Of a DNA stretch of 64,000 nt, positions 43,065 through 52,476 are shown piece by piece. This DNA is from Paenibacillus oenotherae (lineage in GTDB: Bacteria; Bacillota; Bacilli; Paenibacillales; Paenibacillaceae), in assembly GCF_019443105.1 (NCBI RefSeq), contig NZ_JAHZIJ010000014.1, positions 1 to 64,000 on the forward strand, given 5' to 3'. The notes below the pieces were generated by a model, which searched no databases, was not told where the DNA came from, and worked only from the letters and a program-made list of their open reading frames with translations. A program made the position numbers and the translations under genes. Position 1 is the stretch's first letter. Each line of letters opens with the position of its first letter.

Positions 43065-43940
43065 ATGGCTGTTATTATCGGGGCGATCTTAACGGCAGTA
43101 TGGATCGCATTGGTTCTGATGAATGGCCGGGCTGAGGCGCGCGGCAGTCCATCCAGAAGTGCTGCTTCGGGAGAATCAATGAAGCGGCTGTTTATGGAAG
43201 AGCCTTTTCGTTTGCTTGTGGAAAGAAGCGGCCTGCTGGATCGGCTGCAGCCGTTCGTCTCAAGTATGCACGGCAAGCTTCTTGTTCTGAACGGAGCAAG
43301 CTGGACGATTGAATCGACCAAGGGAACGATTGCTTTCACTGCTGCTTGCGGCTATGCCGCTATTACTGGAGGCGCATGGCTCAGTGTTCTGAGCGGAGAG
43401 GACGATTTATTATGGTTAGCCGCGCTGGTCGGATTGATAGTACCTGCGGCAAAGTGGCGTGATACAGGGAGAAAGGTAGAAGAGCGACGGCAGAATATTC
43501 TGATGTCTCTTCCAGAAGTGCTTAACAAGCTGATGCTGCTTCTAGGAGCAGGCGAGACTGTCCAGCGAGCATTAATGCGATGCTCGGGCCGGCGATATGA
43601 CACGGAGTCGAACCCGTTGCTAGACGAGCTGCGCAAAGCGAATGAAGCGATTCGCAATGGAGAATCCTTCAGTGCTGCGCTGGAGGCGTTCAGCAGGAGA
43701 TGCGCTGTGCAAGAGGTGTCTCTCTTCACGACAACACTGCTGCTGAATTACCGCAGGGGTGGAGATAAGCTCACTCTATCGCTTAAAGAGCTTTCTTACA
43801 CCTTATGGGAGAAGAGAAAGGCGGTTGCCCGCTCCAGAGGCGAGGAGGCATCGTCCAGGCTTGTATTCCCGCTGGTTGGCGTGTTCCTCATACTGATGGT
43901 GCTTGTGGCTTCACCGGCTGTTCTATTGCTGGGCGCATAA
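43065..43940 (+). CDS. tadC: TadC-like inner-membrane platform protein
   Basis: 291 residues. Second T2SSF-type protein: N-terminal helix, then two more, the cytosolic segment NKLMLLLGAGETVQRALM and FTTTLLLNYRRGGDKLTLSLKELS, and a C-terminal helix. Partner of TadB. ATG 43065 with AAGGAGTG; the longer frame begins inside tadB without an RBS. Confidence 0.87.
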   Translation: MAVIIGAILTAVWIALVLMNGRAEARGSPSRSAASGESMKRLFMEEPFRLLVERSGLLDRLQPFVSSMHGKLLVLNGASWTIESTKGTIAFTAACGYAAITGGAWLSVLSGEDDLLWLAALVGLIVPAAKWRDTGRKVEERRQNILMSLPEVLNKLMLLLGAGETVQRALMRCSGRRYDTESNPLLDELRKANEAIRNGESFSAALEAFSRRCAVQEVSLFTTTLLLNYRRGGDKLTLSLKELSYTLWEKRKAVARSRGEEASSRLVFPLVGVFLILMVLVASPAVLLLGA

Positions 43941-43997
43941 TTGTGTTGCCAACTATGCTGCCTGCCAGCAGACCTATATATCAAAGGAGAGATTGGA

Positions 43998-44207
43998 ATG
44001 AAAAAGATAATGCAGATGAAGATCAACAATTGGAGGAATCGGGCACGAGCATTTTGGCGTTCCGAGAGTGGACTAGGGACATTGGAGATTGTCCTTATCA
44101 TCGCAGTCATTATTATTTTGGCATTATTGTTCAAGGATTGGATCATTGCACTAATCGAAAAGCTGATGGGCAAGGCCGATGATGAAGCCAATACCATCTT
44201 TGACTAA
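43998..44207 (+). CDS. Flp1-type pilin
   Basis: 69 residues. A basic leader, then RSESGLGTLEIVLIIAVIIILALLF: a Gly-x-x-x-Glu hydrophobic stretch like the type IVb/Flp1 pilins of Firmicutes, ending in a short polar tail. Cut by the A24 peptidase in the same operon and built into the pilus. ATG 43998 with AAGGAGA. Overlaps the next gene by 29 nt. Confidence 0.82.
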   Translation: MKKIMQMKINNWRNRARAFWRSESGLGTLEIVLIIAVIIILALLFKDWIIALIEKLMGKADDEANTIFD

Positions 44208-44907
44208 ATTACGCTTCAAGCTGAAGGATGAAGAAGGCAGTCTCTCTATAGAGTCCTCCATGGTACTGCCGACAGTATTTCTCTCCCTGATCATCATGCT
44301 GCTGTTCAGCATGTATGTATATCAGAATGTTGTCCTCTATTATATGGCTTCCATATCGGCGGAGAGGGCTGCTTTTCGATGGGACAACAGCAAGCGCGAT
44401 ATGACAAGTGGTATGGGCTTGACCGGACAATATGATGGTCTTTACTGGCGGATGGCAAGCGACGGGGCACTGCAATCGTTATTTGGAATTGGCAGTGGCA
44501 ATGGCAACGAGGGCGGTGGGACGGTCATTTCAGTGGGCGGAACAGGCAACGGAAATGCTGATCATGATGATGAGCCGTATGGAGAGTCATTGCCAGGCAT
44601 GAAGCTGGGCAAGGTTGCTGGTCGAATGCCGGAATCTATCGAGGGCCAAATGAAATATAAGTATGGATGGACTGAAAAGAGAATTCAAGCGCGGCTGCAG
44701 AAGCCAATGTCTGTTCCCCTGCTGGAATTCATACTCGGACACGCCCAGCCTTCAACCGTAAGCTCTGCGGCTGTTGTTGATCCTGTCGAGTTTATACGCA
44801 ATGTTGAGCTAGTGCGCTATTATACAGCGAAATTTGGCCAAGGAGCAGGGGCATCGCCTAAACGCGCACAGGCTGCGCAACTGTTAATGGAACGAAGCAA
44901 TCAATAA
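44179..44907 (+). CDS. TadE-like pseudopilin
   Basis: 242 residues. EEGSLSIESSMVLPTVFLSLIIMLL is a TadE-type N-terminus (Glu-Ser-S-x-V-L-P then a membrane helix). The outer part carries a Gly/Asn-rich stretch (about 100-135, GNGNEGGG) and a helical C-terminus. Minor pilin or assembly factor. ATG 44179 lies inside the pilin gene and its RBS is weak, so it may depend on coupling. Confidence 0.8.
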   Translation: MMKPIPSLTKLRFKLKDEEGSLSIESSMVLPTVFLSLIIMLLFSMYVYQNVVLYYMASISAERAAFRWDNSKRDMTSGMGLTGQYDGLYWRMASDGALQSLFGIGSGNGNEGGGTVISVGGTGNGNADHDDEPYGESLPGMKLGKVAGRMPESIEGQMKYKYGWTEKRIQARLQKPMSVPLLEFILGHAQPSTVSSAAVVDPVEFIRNVELVRYYTAKFGQGAGASPKRAQAAQLLMERSNQ

Positions 44908-44956
44908 TCTCCGAAATAAAAGAATGAGTTCTAGAGGGAAGGAGGTAGCTTACAAA

Positions 44957-47191
44957 TTGAAAAAGGATCATAGTAGGCCGCGTAAGAGAGGTTTGCGATA
45001 TTTGATAGTGGATCATAGTGGAGCAGTCTCAGTCTTTCTCATTATAGCTACCTCGGCAATTCTGTTATTCACGACGCTGCTTGTCGATTATGCCAGAATA
45101 GCGGCATTCAACAAGCAGATTGAATTAGCCGCCCAATCGGGAATACGCTCAGCGCTCTCCGCTTATGACGGGATGCTGCTTGAGCGATATGGTCTATTCG
45201 GTACAGGCGGTACGAATCGCAGTGAACTGTTCGCCCATATAGTGAAGAACAATTGGCGACCGGAGAATGATCCTTCCTTCCCGCTGCTCCGGATAAAGTA
45301 CGGCTCCTCCCATGTGAACAGCTATGAGGTGCTGGGTGCGCAGCCAGTATTTATACGGCAAGTGCTGGAAGAGATGAAGTACAAGGCTCCAATTGATTTT
45401 GCGATGGAATTGTCCTCCAGGCTTGCACCGGTATCTATTGCAATGAAGGAAGCGGCGGCGTCTGTGAAGATGCTTGCAAAGGTGAGGAATTTATACGATA
45501 AGCGTGAAAGACATCTACAGACAGTACTTGACCTTCAAAGGCAATCGACAGAGAGGGCAGTCGATGGCATTGCTTCGCAAATTCCCGTTCAACTGCATGA
45601 CGCGGTCAGTGGAAGTACCGCAGCGAGTGTTGCGGCGGGTTATGCGGCTTATGTGAGCTGGTGCGAACAGGATGCTGGGCTGGAGAAAGACGAGAAGCCG
45701 CAATATAGAGAGGATATTGCTTCTTATGAGGATACAGCAAGATCGCTATCGGGTAATCTGCGCAGCAAGAGCATGGCTGCACTGCGGCGTCACCAAGAGC
45801 TGGAGATGCAAGCGTTGAAGGAACTGGCAGAAGCCGAGCGATATAATGCCGAGATGAAAGCGATCATTGACAGTATGAGGCAGGAGAATCCCGATAACGG
45901 ATTCGATCGTGTCAATCGACGTCAAGCGGGAGCAGGGACAACCTCAACTATTCCGTCCACAGATGTTTCGAAGTTTCGTGAGGCGGGGCAATCGGCGGAA
46001 CAGCTTCTGCTAGCACCAGACTGGTTTCTCAACTATAAGGAGGAGCTGTCCTCGCAGACCGTTATTTTTGCGTCCTTTGATTCTGAGGCGGCGCAATTTC
46101 AATCAAGTGTAACGATTGCTTTATCCGATCACGGCTCACTTCTCTTGCTGAGCGAAGGAGCGGCACAAATGCGAATTGCATTCATGCAGTATGCGGATAA
46201 GTTCATTCAGCAGGGTTCTGTTATCGATGCCCGAATGGGGGAGATGCAGCATCGGCAAGCCTCTGACCAGGAACGCAAGAAACAGGAAACGGCAGCCAAA
46301 TCCAAATTAAGCGAGGTTCGCAAATGGCTGCATGCCATTACCTCCGTTCCGCAAATGGAAGAGCATCAGAAGATGTTTGATCAAGTGAAGGGGCGGCTGC
46401 AGTCTATCCTGCAATTCAATGGGCTCATTGAAGAAGCTGAGGCTGCATCAAGTCAGATGGAGGATGATCCTCATGATGAGGCTGTCAGCTCCATGACGGC
46501 AATGGAATCCATATTTGCAGGCATGGCTGATTTATTGGAGGGAACTCGTGATGCGCTTTATTTGAATGAATATATTGTTCATCGCTACGCTTCATTCCAA
46601 CCGCAGAAATTCGGAGCAATAATGCGCAATGAGGATGGCGGGGAGTTCGCTAATGCATTGAGCTTGAACAATCAGGAGGTGGAGTATATTTTGTATGGAT
46701 TCCATACACCCGCCGCTAATGTTGGTGCTGCTTACGGCGAGTTATTCGCATTCAGACTCGCAATACGGACGATGGAGGGTTTGATTGAATGCCGTACTAT
46801 GGGGCATCCGTTGCTTGTGCTGGCAGGAGCCATTCTCTATGGTCTGGAGCAGTCGATTGCAGATATGGTCGCATTAACCCAGAAAGGCAGCATACCGCTC
46901 TCCCGATATGCAGCTATTGATCTGACCTACCTCGATTATTTGCGCATTTTTCTGCTGCTGCACGGGAGCAGCGAGAAGCGAATCTCGCGTATGATGGCTG
47001 TTATAGAACAGAATACGGGAATGGCATTGACACATACCTCAACCGGACTTACGGGTGAGCTGACAGCATCAGTGAATCTCTGGTTTTTGCCGGGACTAAT
47101 GAAGAGCCTCACGAATTCCGGCCTATTGAATGGAAGGGTCAAGGGCAGCCGTTATGAGACGACGAAGACAATGGGATGGTCGTACGGTTAA
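44957..47191 (+). CDS. DUF5702-type Tad-operon membrane protein
   Basis: 744 residues. One N-terminal membrane helix in GAVSVFLIIATSAILLFTTLLVDYARI, then a long outer domain largely helical (coiled-coil-like runs at 170-300 and 410-470), containing GMLLERYGLFG, which is typical of DUF5702/TadE-like proteins of Firmicutes Tad loci. The TTG at 44957 (AAGGAGGT 10 nt upstream) is preferred over ATG 44924, which lacks an RBS. Probably a surface-exposed structural part of the pilus. Confidence 0.75.
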   Translation: MKKDHSRPRKRGLRYLIVDHSGAVSVFLIIATSAILLFTTLLVDYARIAAFNKQIELAAQSGIRSALSAYDGMLLERYGLFGTGGTNRSELFAHIVKNNWRPENDPSFPLLRIKYGSSHVNSYEVLGAQPVFIRQVLEEMKYKAPIDFAMELSSRLAPVSIAMKEAAASVKMLAKVRNLYDKRERHLQTVLDLQRQSTERAVDGIASQIPVQLHDAVSGSTAASVAAGYAAYVSWCEQDAGLEKDEKPQYREDIASYEDTARSLSGNLRSKSMAALRRHQELEMQALKELAEAERYNAEMKAIIDSMRQENPDNGFDRVNRRQAGAGTTSTIPSTDVSKFREAGQSAEQLLLAPDWFLNYKEELSSQTVIFASFDSEAAQFQSSVTIALSDHGSLLLLSEGAAQMRIAFMQYADKFIQQGSVIDARMGEMQHRQASDQERKKQETAAKSKLSEVRKWLHAITSVPQMEEHQKMFDQVKGRLQSILQFNGLIEEAEAASSQMEDDPHDEAVSSMTAMESIFAGMADLLEGTRDALYLNEYIVHRYASFQPQKFGAIMRNEDGGEFANALSLNNQEVEYILYGFHTPAANVGAAYGELFAFRLAIRTMEGLIECRTMGHPLLVLAGAILYGLEQSIADMVALTQKGSIPLSRYAAIDLTYLDYLRIFLLLHGSSEKRISRMMAVIEQNTGMALTHTSTGLTGELTASVNLWFLPGLMKSLTNSGLLNGRVKGSRYETTKTMGWSYG

Positions 47192-48128
47192 GGAACGATC
47201 TGATGCGGGGAGCATCGCTTTGGAAGCTTCGCTTATTATGCCGATTGTACTGATGGTCATCCTATTTTTTATCTGCTTAATCCAGTTATGCGCAGCGCAA
47301 ATGGCGCTTCATGGCGCTGTGTCGCAGACGGCTAAACAAGCTGCAGCTAATATTAGGCCTATTGAGCTTGCCGTTCAGCAAGCAGCTGGTTATATGCCCT
47401 CGCATATTGGCGGGCTGCCGACCGTGGAAGTCCCGCAGGAAATTAGATCAATCGCGGCAGAGCTGGCAGACTGGCTGCCCCCACCGGCTGGACCTCTTAT
47501 GTCAGCTGCAATAAAAGGTGATTGGAAGCCGCTTGAAGACGTCGCTGCTACGGCAATCGGCCGTTCCATTGTCGAGCCTCTGCTTCAGCATCAAGGAGAT
47601 GACAAGGTGTTGGATGTTACGCAGTTGAAGCTAAGCGTGCTTTCACTGCCAGACTTAAAAGGAGGGGCGGAGCCATATATTCGCATTGAAGCTGAATACA
47701 CGTTCAGGCTCGCACTTCCTTTTACCAAACATTCAGTCAAACTGAGAGAGCAAGCAGTAGAGCGGGTATGGGTAAGTGATGCAACTCCGGCTCCAAGAGG
47801 CGGTATCGGAGACGCTGGAGCCGATGAGAGGACATCCATACAGATTGTTTCCATCGAACCGGATCCATTGCGGCCAGGAAGGAGAGCAGCCGTAACCGTC
47901 CAGAGTGAGCCAGGCCAGAAGCTTAATCTTACGGTTCAATATAAAAGCGGTCAGAGTCGAGCGAAGAATCTTGGCGAAGCAACTACGGATGGTGAAGGGA
48001 TCGTGGAGTGGTCATGGCTGGTTTCCGGAAACACGACACCCGGTGTATGGGAACTTATTGTAACAGCGGAAGACGGAACGAAGGTTGCACGGCATTTTGT
48101 AGTCGAAAGTTCAGGAATTACAAATTAG
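47154..48128 (+). CDS. TadE-like pilus protein with Ig-like C-terminus
   Basis: 324 residues. SIALEASLIMPIVLMVILFFICL is the TadE N-terminal helix; the middle is helical, and the C-terminal about 90 residues (TSIQIVSIEPDPLRPGRRAAVTVQ... WELIVTAEDGTKVARHFVVES) form an Ig-like fold. Overlaps the previous gene by 38 nt. ATG 47154 with AAGGG; the upstream ATG 47130 lacks an RBS. Confidence 0.75.
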   Translation: MRRRRQWDGRTVKERSDAGSIALEASLIMPIVLMVILFFICLIQLCAAQMALHGAVSQTAKQAAANIRPIELAVQQAAGYMPSHIGGLPTVEVPQEIRSIAAELADWLPPPAGPLMSAAIKGDWKPLEDVAATAIGRSIVEPLLQHQGDDKVLDVTQLKLSVLSLPDLKGGAEPYIRIEAEYTFRLALPFTKHSVKLREQAVERVWVSDATPAPRGGIGDAGADERTSIQIVSIEPDPLRPGRRAAVTVQSEPGQKLNLTVQYKSGQSRAKNLGEATTDGEGIVEWSWLVSGNTTPGVWELIVTAEDGTKVARHFVVESSGITN

Positions 48129-48184
48129 ATAAGCGAAAAAAAGCGGCTGAGCTTGCTTGTAATCGTTGAAGGGAGTAAAGATGT

Positions 48185-48703
48185 ATGGCATTGACGATAC
48201 CTCAAGGAGTTTCCGCTGTTATGTTAGTAATCGCTCTCATCAGTGACATAAAGTCGATGCGAATTCCGAATTGGCTGACAGTATCTTTCTTTGTTGCTGG
48301 CTGCTGTTATCAGGTAGCGGCAGGTGGCTGGGAGGGCGGATGGGTTTCATTGCTGGGCGCCTTATCAGGGTTCGCACCGTTGTTAGTTCTGTATGCCTTT
48401 AAAGGAATTGGCGCTGGTGATGTGAAGCTGTTCGCTGCACTTGGCGTGTGGATCGGCACGACTGCCGTCCTGCAGGTGCTTATCTATGCTATTTTGTATG
48501 GTGGCGCGGTCGGAATGATGTTGTTATTCTTCTATCGGCCGTTCGGCAGGCGGATTATAACGGGGGTAGTTATGCTCGTCAATCCAGGCTATTTGAACAA
48601 GAGTGCCATTATACAATCCTTGGGGAAGAATGGATTGCGTTTCCCATTCATGATTGCAGTGGCTCCTGGGGCCGTTACTGCATGGTTGCTGACGGGCACG
48701 TAA
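48185..48703 (+). CDS. tadV: A24 family prepilin peptidase (TadV/CpaA-like)
   Basis: 172 residues with about five membrane helices. Both catalytic Asp are present: ALISDIKSMRIPN (Asp with RxPN) and GIGAGDVKLF. It removes the leader of the Flp pilin and of the TadE-like proteins. RBS AAGGGAG. Confidence 0.9.
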   Translation: MALTIPQGVSAVMLVIALISDIKSMRIPNWLTVSFFVAGCCYQVAAGGWEGGWVSLLGALSGFAPLLVLYAFKGIGAGDVKLFAALGVWIGTTAVLQVLIYAILYGGAVGMMLLFFYRPFGRRIITGVVMLVNPGYLNKSAIIQSLGKNGLRFPFMIAVAPGAVTAWLLTGT

Positions 48704-48720
48704 CGAAAGGAGAGATGCTG

Positions 48721-50268
48721 ATGATTTCAGCAGGATTTCGAATCGATTTTTCGATGAAGCGCGGGCATGAGATGGTTGTAGATCGACCATCGGGCATATT
48801 GCGTGAAGAGCTGGAAGAGGTTGAGATCGCAATGCTGCAAAGCCAGCACATTCCTAGAGTGCTTGATATGGAGTGGGTCGGCATTGATGGAGCCGTAACG
48901 TTCCGATACTCGCTCTCCGGCAAGAGGATGCTGTCGCACCGACTGCAAATGGTTCAGCTAACGATGATTGATTTCTATGCGCTTCTTCTTGCTGTAATTG
49001 AAGTCATAGATGATTGCGAGCAGTATTTGCTGCGTGAGGAGGGATTCATGCTGCATGAGCAGTACATGTTTGTAGGGGAGCAGTGGGATGACATCGGTCT
49101 GGTGTATATTCCTCTGAAGGGGGGCGGAGCGGTGCCTGCACCGAGTGAAGCAGTTATGGCAATGGCAGTGCGCTGGATCAGTTATGTAGCGCGGCCGGAT
49201 GGAATGGGCTTGCAGAGCGTATTCCAGCATTTGAGAGAGGATCGTGTATCGTGGGGAGGGCTTAGACAATCATTGCTAACTTTACTGGGCTCTGCCGATG
49301 CTTCATTTCTGTCTCAAGAACCGGGTATTCACCAGCAAACACCGTTTTCGCAGAAGCGTGATCGGGTGCCAAGTATTTCGCAGTGCAGCGATAATGATCA
49401 AACAGTTGCCAGGCTTAGAGTGGAGGATGGTTGTCACACCGGTCTGGATTGGGAGTCCGACACCAGCAATGACCGCTTGATGAAGGTTCAGAATTCTGAA
49501 TCTGAGGATGATGCTCTGCCGGAGTTGCAGACTCTCAGCGGGCCATCGAGTGTTGTTCTCTCTCGATCCAAAAAGGCAGTTTGCGCGATAGTGGTTATTG
49601 CTGTTGGGCTAATTTGGAAATTTTTGTACATGGATTCGCCGACGCAGCCGGGCTTGTATGTTAGCGCTGGACTTACGTTAATGGCTGCAGCCGGACTTCT
49701 GTTCTATTGGCGGAGAATGACAGGTGATCAGGGGGTTGAGGATGCGCCTTCATTTGATGCAAATTTCAGCCAGTACGAGGATAGTTGGAGAGAAGAGGGA
49801 GCAGGATATGGGAGCAACAAGCATCTTGGCAGGACAGAGGAGGTTGTTAGTGAGTCGCCCGTTTCAATGAGCCCCTCTCAAAATGTACCCTTTCGCAATG
49901 GGGGGAGTGATGCTACCGCTCTGCTCGGAAGTGAATCAAAGGACATGCAAGGATATGGTAATGTGATTCCTTGGCTAGCTCGAAATGTTGGCGGTACGAT
50001 TGAGCGGGTGGCACTCCTGAAGCGCAATATTATCGGGCGTGCTGAAGAGGGAGCGACTTATGTAGATCGCTCCCCGGGTGTGTCGAGGGCGCATCTGGAG
50101 CTGTCTGATGATAATGGATCATGGATAGTTAAGGATATGGGCTCCAGAAACGGCAGCACGCTAAATGGCGAGACGATGATTCCATATAAATCCTACAGCT
50201 TAACCAATGGAGATGTTATGCAACTGGCAGGTGACAAGGGGCCCCAATATGAATTTCGGGCCGGATAG
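48721..50268 (+). CDS. FHA-domain protein of the Tad operon (DUF6382-like)
   Basis: 515 residues. The N-terminal 190 residues resemble DUF6382; then a polar linker, two membrane helices at about 285-325, a disordered segment, and a C-terminal FHA domain (about 425-515) with NIIGRAEEGATY, SRAHLEL and SRNGSTLNG. FHA binds phosphothreonine, so this links the pilus machine to Ser/Thr kinase signalling. ATG 48721 with AAAGGAGAG. The frame is open far upstream in tadV, but there is no RBS there. Last gene of the operon. Confidence 0.85.
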   Translation: MISAGFRIDFSMKRGHEMVVDRPSGILREELEEVEIAMLQSQHIPRVLDMEWVGIDGAVTFRYSLSGKRMLSHRLQMVQLTMIDFYALLLAVIEVIDDCEQYLLREEGFMLHEQYMFVGEQWDDIGLVYIPLKGGGAVPAPSEAVMAMAVRWISYVARPDGMGLQSVFQHLREDRVSWGGLRQSLLTLLGSADASFLSQEPGIHQQTPFSQKRDRVPSISQCSDNDQTVARLRVEDGCHTGLDWESDTSNDRLMKVQNSESEDDALPELQTLSGPSSVVLSRSKKAVCAIVVIAVGLIWKFLYMDSPTQPGLYVSAGLTLMAAAGLLFYWRRMTGDQGVEDAPSFDANFSQYEDSWREEGAGYGSNKHLGRTEEVVSESPVSMSPSQNVPFRNGGSDATALLGSESKDMQGYGNVIPWLARNVGGTIERVALLKRNIIGRAEEGATYVDRSPGVSRAHLELSDDNGSWIVKDMGSRNGSTLNGETMIPYKSYSLTNGDVMQLAGDKGPQYEFRAG

Positions 50269-50300
50269 GACGATAACAGCGAACCCCTTCTGTAAGCAAG

Positions 50301-51206
50301 CTACATGTGTCGCTTAAGGAGCTGCTCCATCGCTTCTCTGATGGTCGGATAACGAAAATGGAAACCCTTCTTCATGGCTTGGCGTGGGATGACACGTTGA
50401 CCATCCAGCAGCAGAGTAGACATCTCTCCAAATATGGCTTTCATCAGAAATGCCGGAACAGGGAACCAGTGCGGCCTGCCCATAGCTGCTGCCAATGCTT
50501 TGCCAAAGGCATCATTTGTGACAGGATGAGGTGACGATGCATTAACCGGACCTGATAGCTGTGGATTATCGATGCAGAATATGATGAGCCCGGTTATATC
50601 ATCAATATGAATCCAAGAGATCCACTGATCTCCGCTGCCGACCTTGCCGCCCGCGAATAACCGGTATGGCATCGCCATCTTCGGAAACGCGCCTCCTTCA
50701 TTCGCAAGCACGAGGCTAACCCGCAGCTTCACAATTCGTTCAACTGCAATGCGGTCTGCCGCCGCTTCCCACTGTTCAACAACAGAAGAGAGGAAATCGT
50801 TGATGGTCGCAGGGCTGTCTTCCTCGAAAACGGTATTCTCCGATGCCCCATAGATAGAAATGCCGGATGCGTTCACGATGACTTCGGGCTTGCGGATCAG
50901 TGCGGCAACCGCCTTCTCGATTCTGCCTGCCGCCTGGAGCCTTGATTGGAGTATTCGTCCCTTGGCGGCTTCATTCCAGCGCTGGTTAACAGACTCGCCT
51001 GCTAGATTGACGATAGCATCGATACCTTCCAGTATCCTTGGAGAAGCATCGAGCTCACTCCAAGTCAGGCGGTGCAGCCTCGGATTCTCATTGATCGCAG
51101 ATGAAGAAGAGCGGGAGATGTTCCACACCTCATCCCCGCGTTCCAGAAGCGCCTTTACAAGGGCATTGCCAACTAATCCTGTCCCGCCAGTAACTGCAAT
51201 TTTCAT
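50301..51206 (-). CDS. TIGR01777-type NAD-dependent epimerase/dehydratase
   Basis: 301 residues. Rossmann TGGTGLVGNALVKALLERG (about 6-24), then ASGISIYGA (SYK region) and a C-terminal DUF1731 segment (GQRVIPRQAMKKGFHFRYP). Related to YfhF/YfcH; a sugar-nucleotide or isoprenoid-linked reductase of unknown substrate. ATG 51206 with AGGGGGAG. Confidence 0.88.
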   Translation of the reverse strand: MKIAVTGGTGLVGNALVKALLERGDEVWNISRSSSSAINENPRLHRLTWSELDASPRILEGIDAIVNLAGESVNQRWNEAAKGRILQSRLQAAGRIEKAVAALIRKPEVIVNASGISIYGASENTVFEEDSPATINDFLSSVVEQWEAAADRIAVERIVKLRVSLVLANEGGAFPKMAMPYRLFAGGKVGSGDQWISWIHIDDITGLIIFCIDNPQLSGPVNASSPHPVTNDAFGKALAAAMGRPHWFPVPAFLMKAIFGEMSTLLLDGQRVIPRQAMKKGFHFRYPTIREAMEQLLKRHM

Positions 51207-51229
51207 TTCTTACTCCCCCTGCGAAGCAA

Positions 51230-51661
51230 TTAATGGTCTAAGGCTTTGATTCTGGTCAGCCATAATTGCTTGATGATCTTCCCATCGGCATCTATTTCCT
51301 GCTCTCTAAATTCATAAGCTACAGCTACTCCGTCTTTCCCTTCCGGGATCGCTTCCAGCTGTTTCGCAACGTCCTCATCCACTTGAAAAACAGTGGGTCC
51401 TTCCTCAGTTGTGATTTCAACGGAATGGGTATCCGCCATGCCCTGATAAATCCCCTGGCCCTTCAACTGAACTGGTTCAGAAGGCTTGCTGCACCCGGCT
51501 ATTGCCAGAATGAGAAGGAACAAACAGATAGCGATCCATAGCCTGCGCACCGCGCGCAGCTCCCCGCGCGCGGTGTTTCGCTGCATGACGGCGGTCGGTC
51601 GACCACAGCTACACTTAGCGTTGTCGATCATACTTGTTGCTTTTGCTCTCTGATTGCCCAT
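51230..51661 (-). CDS. Putative lipoprotein
   Basis: 143 residues. Lipobox LAIAGC at about 52-57 after a hydrophobic stretch, mature part acidic, with a small beta-fold (GQGIYQGMADTHSVEI). The ATG at 51661 has GGAGGGG at good spacing but puts about 41 residues, including a CSCG pair, before the hydrophobic core, long for a lipoprotein signal; a start at 51586 would give a normal signal but has no RBS. Role unknown. Confidence 0.65.
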   Translation of the reverse strand: MGNQRAKATSMIDNAKCSCGRPTAVMQRNTARGELRAVRRLWIAICLFLLILAIAGCSKPSEPVQLKGQGIYQGMADTHSVEITTEEGPTVFQVDEDVAKQLEAIPEGKDGVAVAYEFREQEIDADGKIIKQLWLTRIKALDH

Positions 51662-51772
51662 ATGTATTCCCCTCCTGCACTCTTTAACGTATGCTTACCC
51701 TGCGATGTTACAGGGCAATCGCAGCAAGCGTCAGCGTGAGAGATAAGAAGAGCCGCCCATGGAGGCGGCTCA

Positions 51773-52210
51773 TTATTTATTAAGCAAATGCTTGTAAGGG
51801 GTATAGTCGATCCCTTGTTTGTCAAGAAAGGATACCAGACTGCGATAATCCCGCTTGGGGGTAGCGCGAATATAACCTTCGATGCAATGATTCCGCAGCA
51901 CCTCACTGGAGCCACTCTCGACAGCTACCTGCGCGATCTTGGCAGCTATGGAATGTCTGGCTATATCACGAAATGCTCCTGGTACTGGAGCGACGAGCTG
52001 ATCAAGAAAATCTTTGGAGTCCTCCGGCCACATGCCACGGCTTCGTTCCACCCAATAATTCTGCCAGTCAAGCTTTGATTTGCCGTCACGCATGGGGAGC
52101 ACTTTAAGAAATTTGCGGAACATGAAGTATCCGCCTATCGCCATAAATCCAAGCATTACGAATGCCCAGAACATGATAAAATACATAAACCAATCCGGTA
52201 TATTGTCCAT
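51773..52210 (-). CDS. yneK: YneK-like DUF2621 membrane protein
   Basis: 145 residues. One N-terminal membrane helix (about 8-33), then a soluble helical part (KLDWQNYWVERSRGMWPEDSKDFLDQLVAPVPG... AKIAQVAVESG), as in B. subtilis YneK. RBS AGAGGTGA. Unknown function. Confidence 0.8.
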   Translation of the reverse strand: MDNIPDWFMYFIMFWAFVMLGFMAIGGYFMFRKFLKVLPMRDGKSKLDWQNYWVERSRGMWPEDSKDFLDQLVAPVPGAFRDIARHSIAAKIAQVAVESGSSEVLRNHCIEGYIRATPKRDYRSLVSFLDKQGIDYTPYKHLLNK

Positions 52211-52476
52211 TGCGATGGTTCACCTCTTAATACGGATTATACCTTATTCCTGCCCCTGTGTAAGGTCACTTGAAAATATTCACCAAACCGCCATCAAAAA
52301 TTTGATTTCATTATAAGCTACGAACCCGAGGGCTCGCAACAAGAGGAAGGCAAGCGGGAGCTGTTGAACCTAGATTTATTTCGGCATACCCTGTAAAATA
52401 GGGAGGACATGCTAGTGCAAGAAGGCCCTCCGTGCGAGGGCGAAAGGCAATTTGCGAGGGGAGCGAAAAGGATCAT

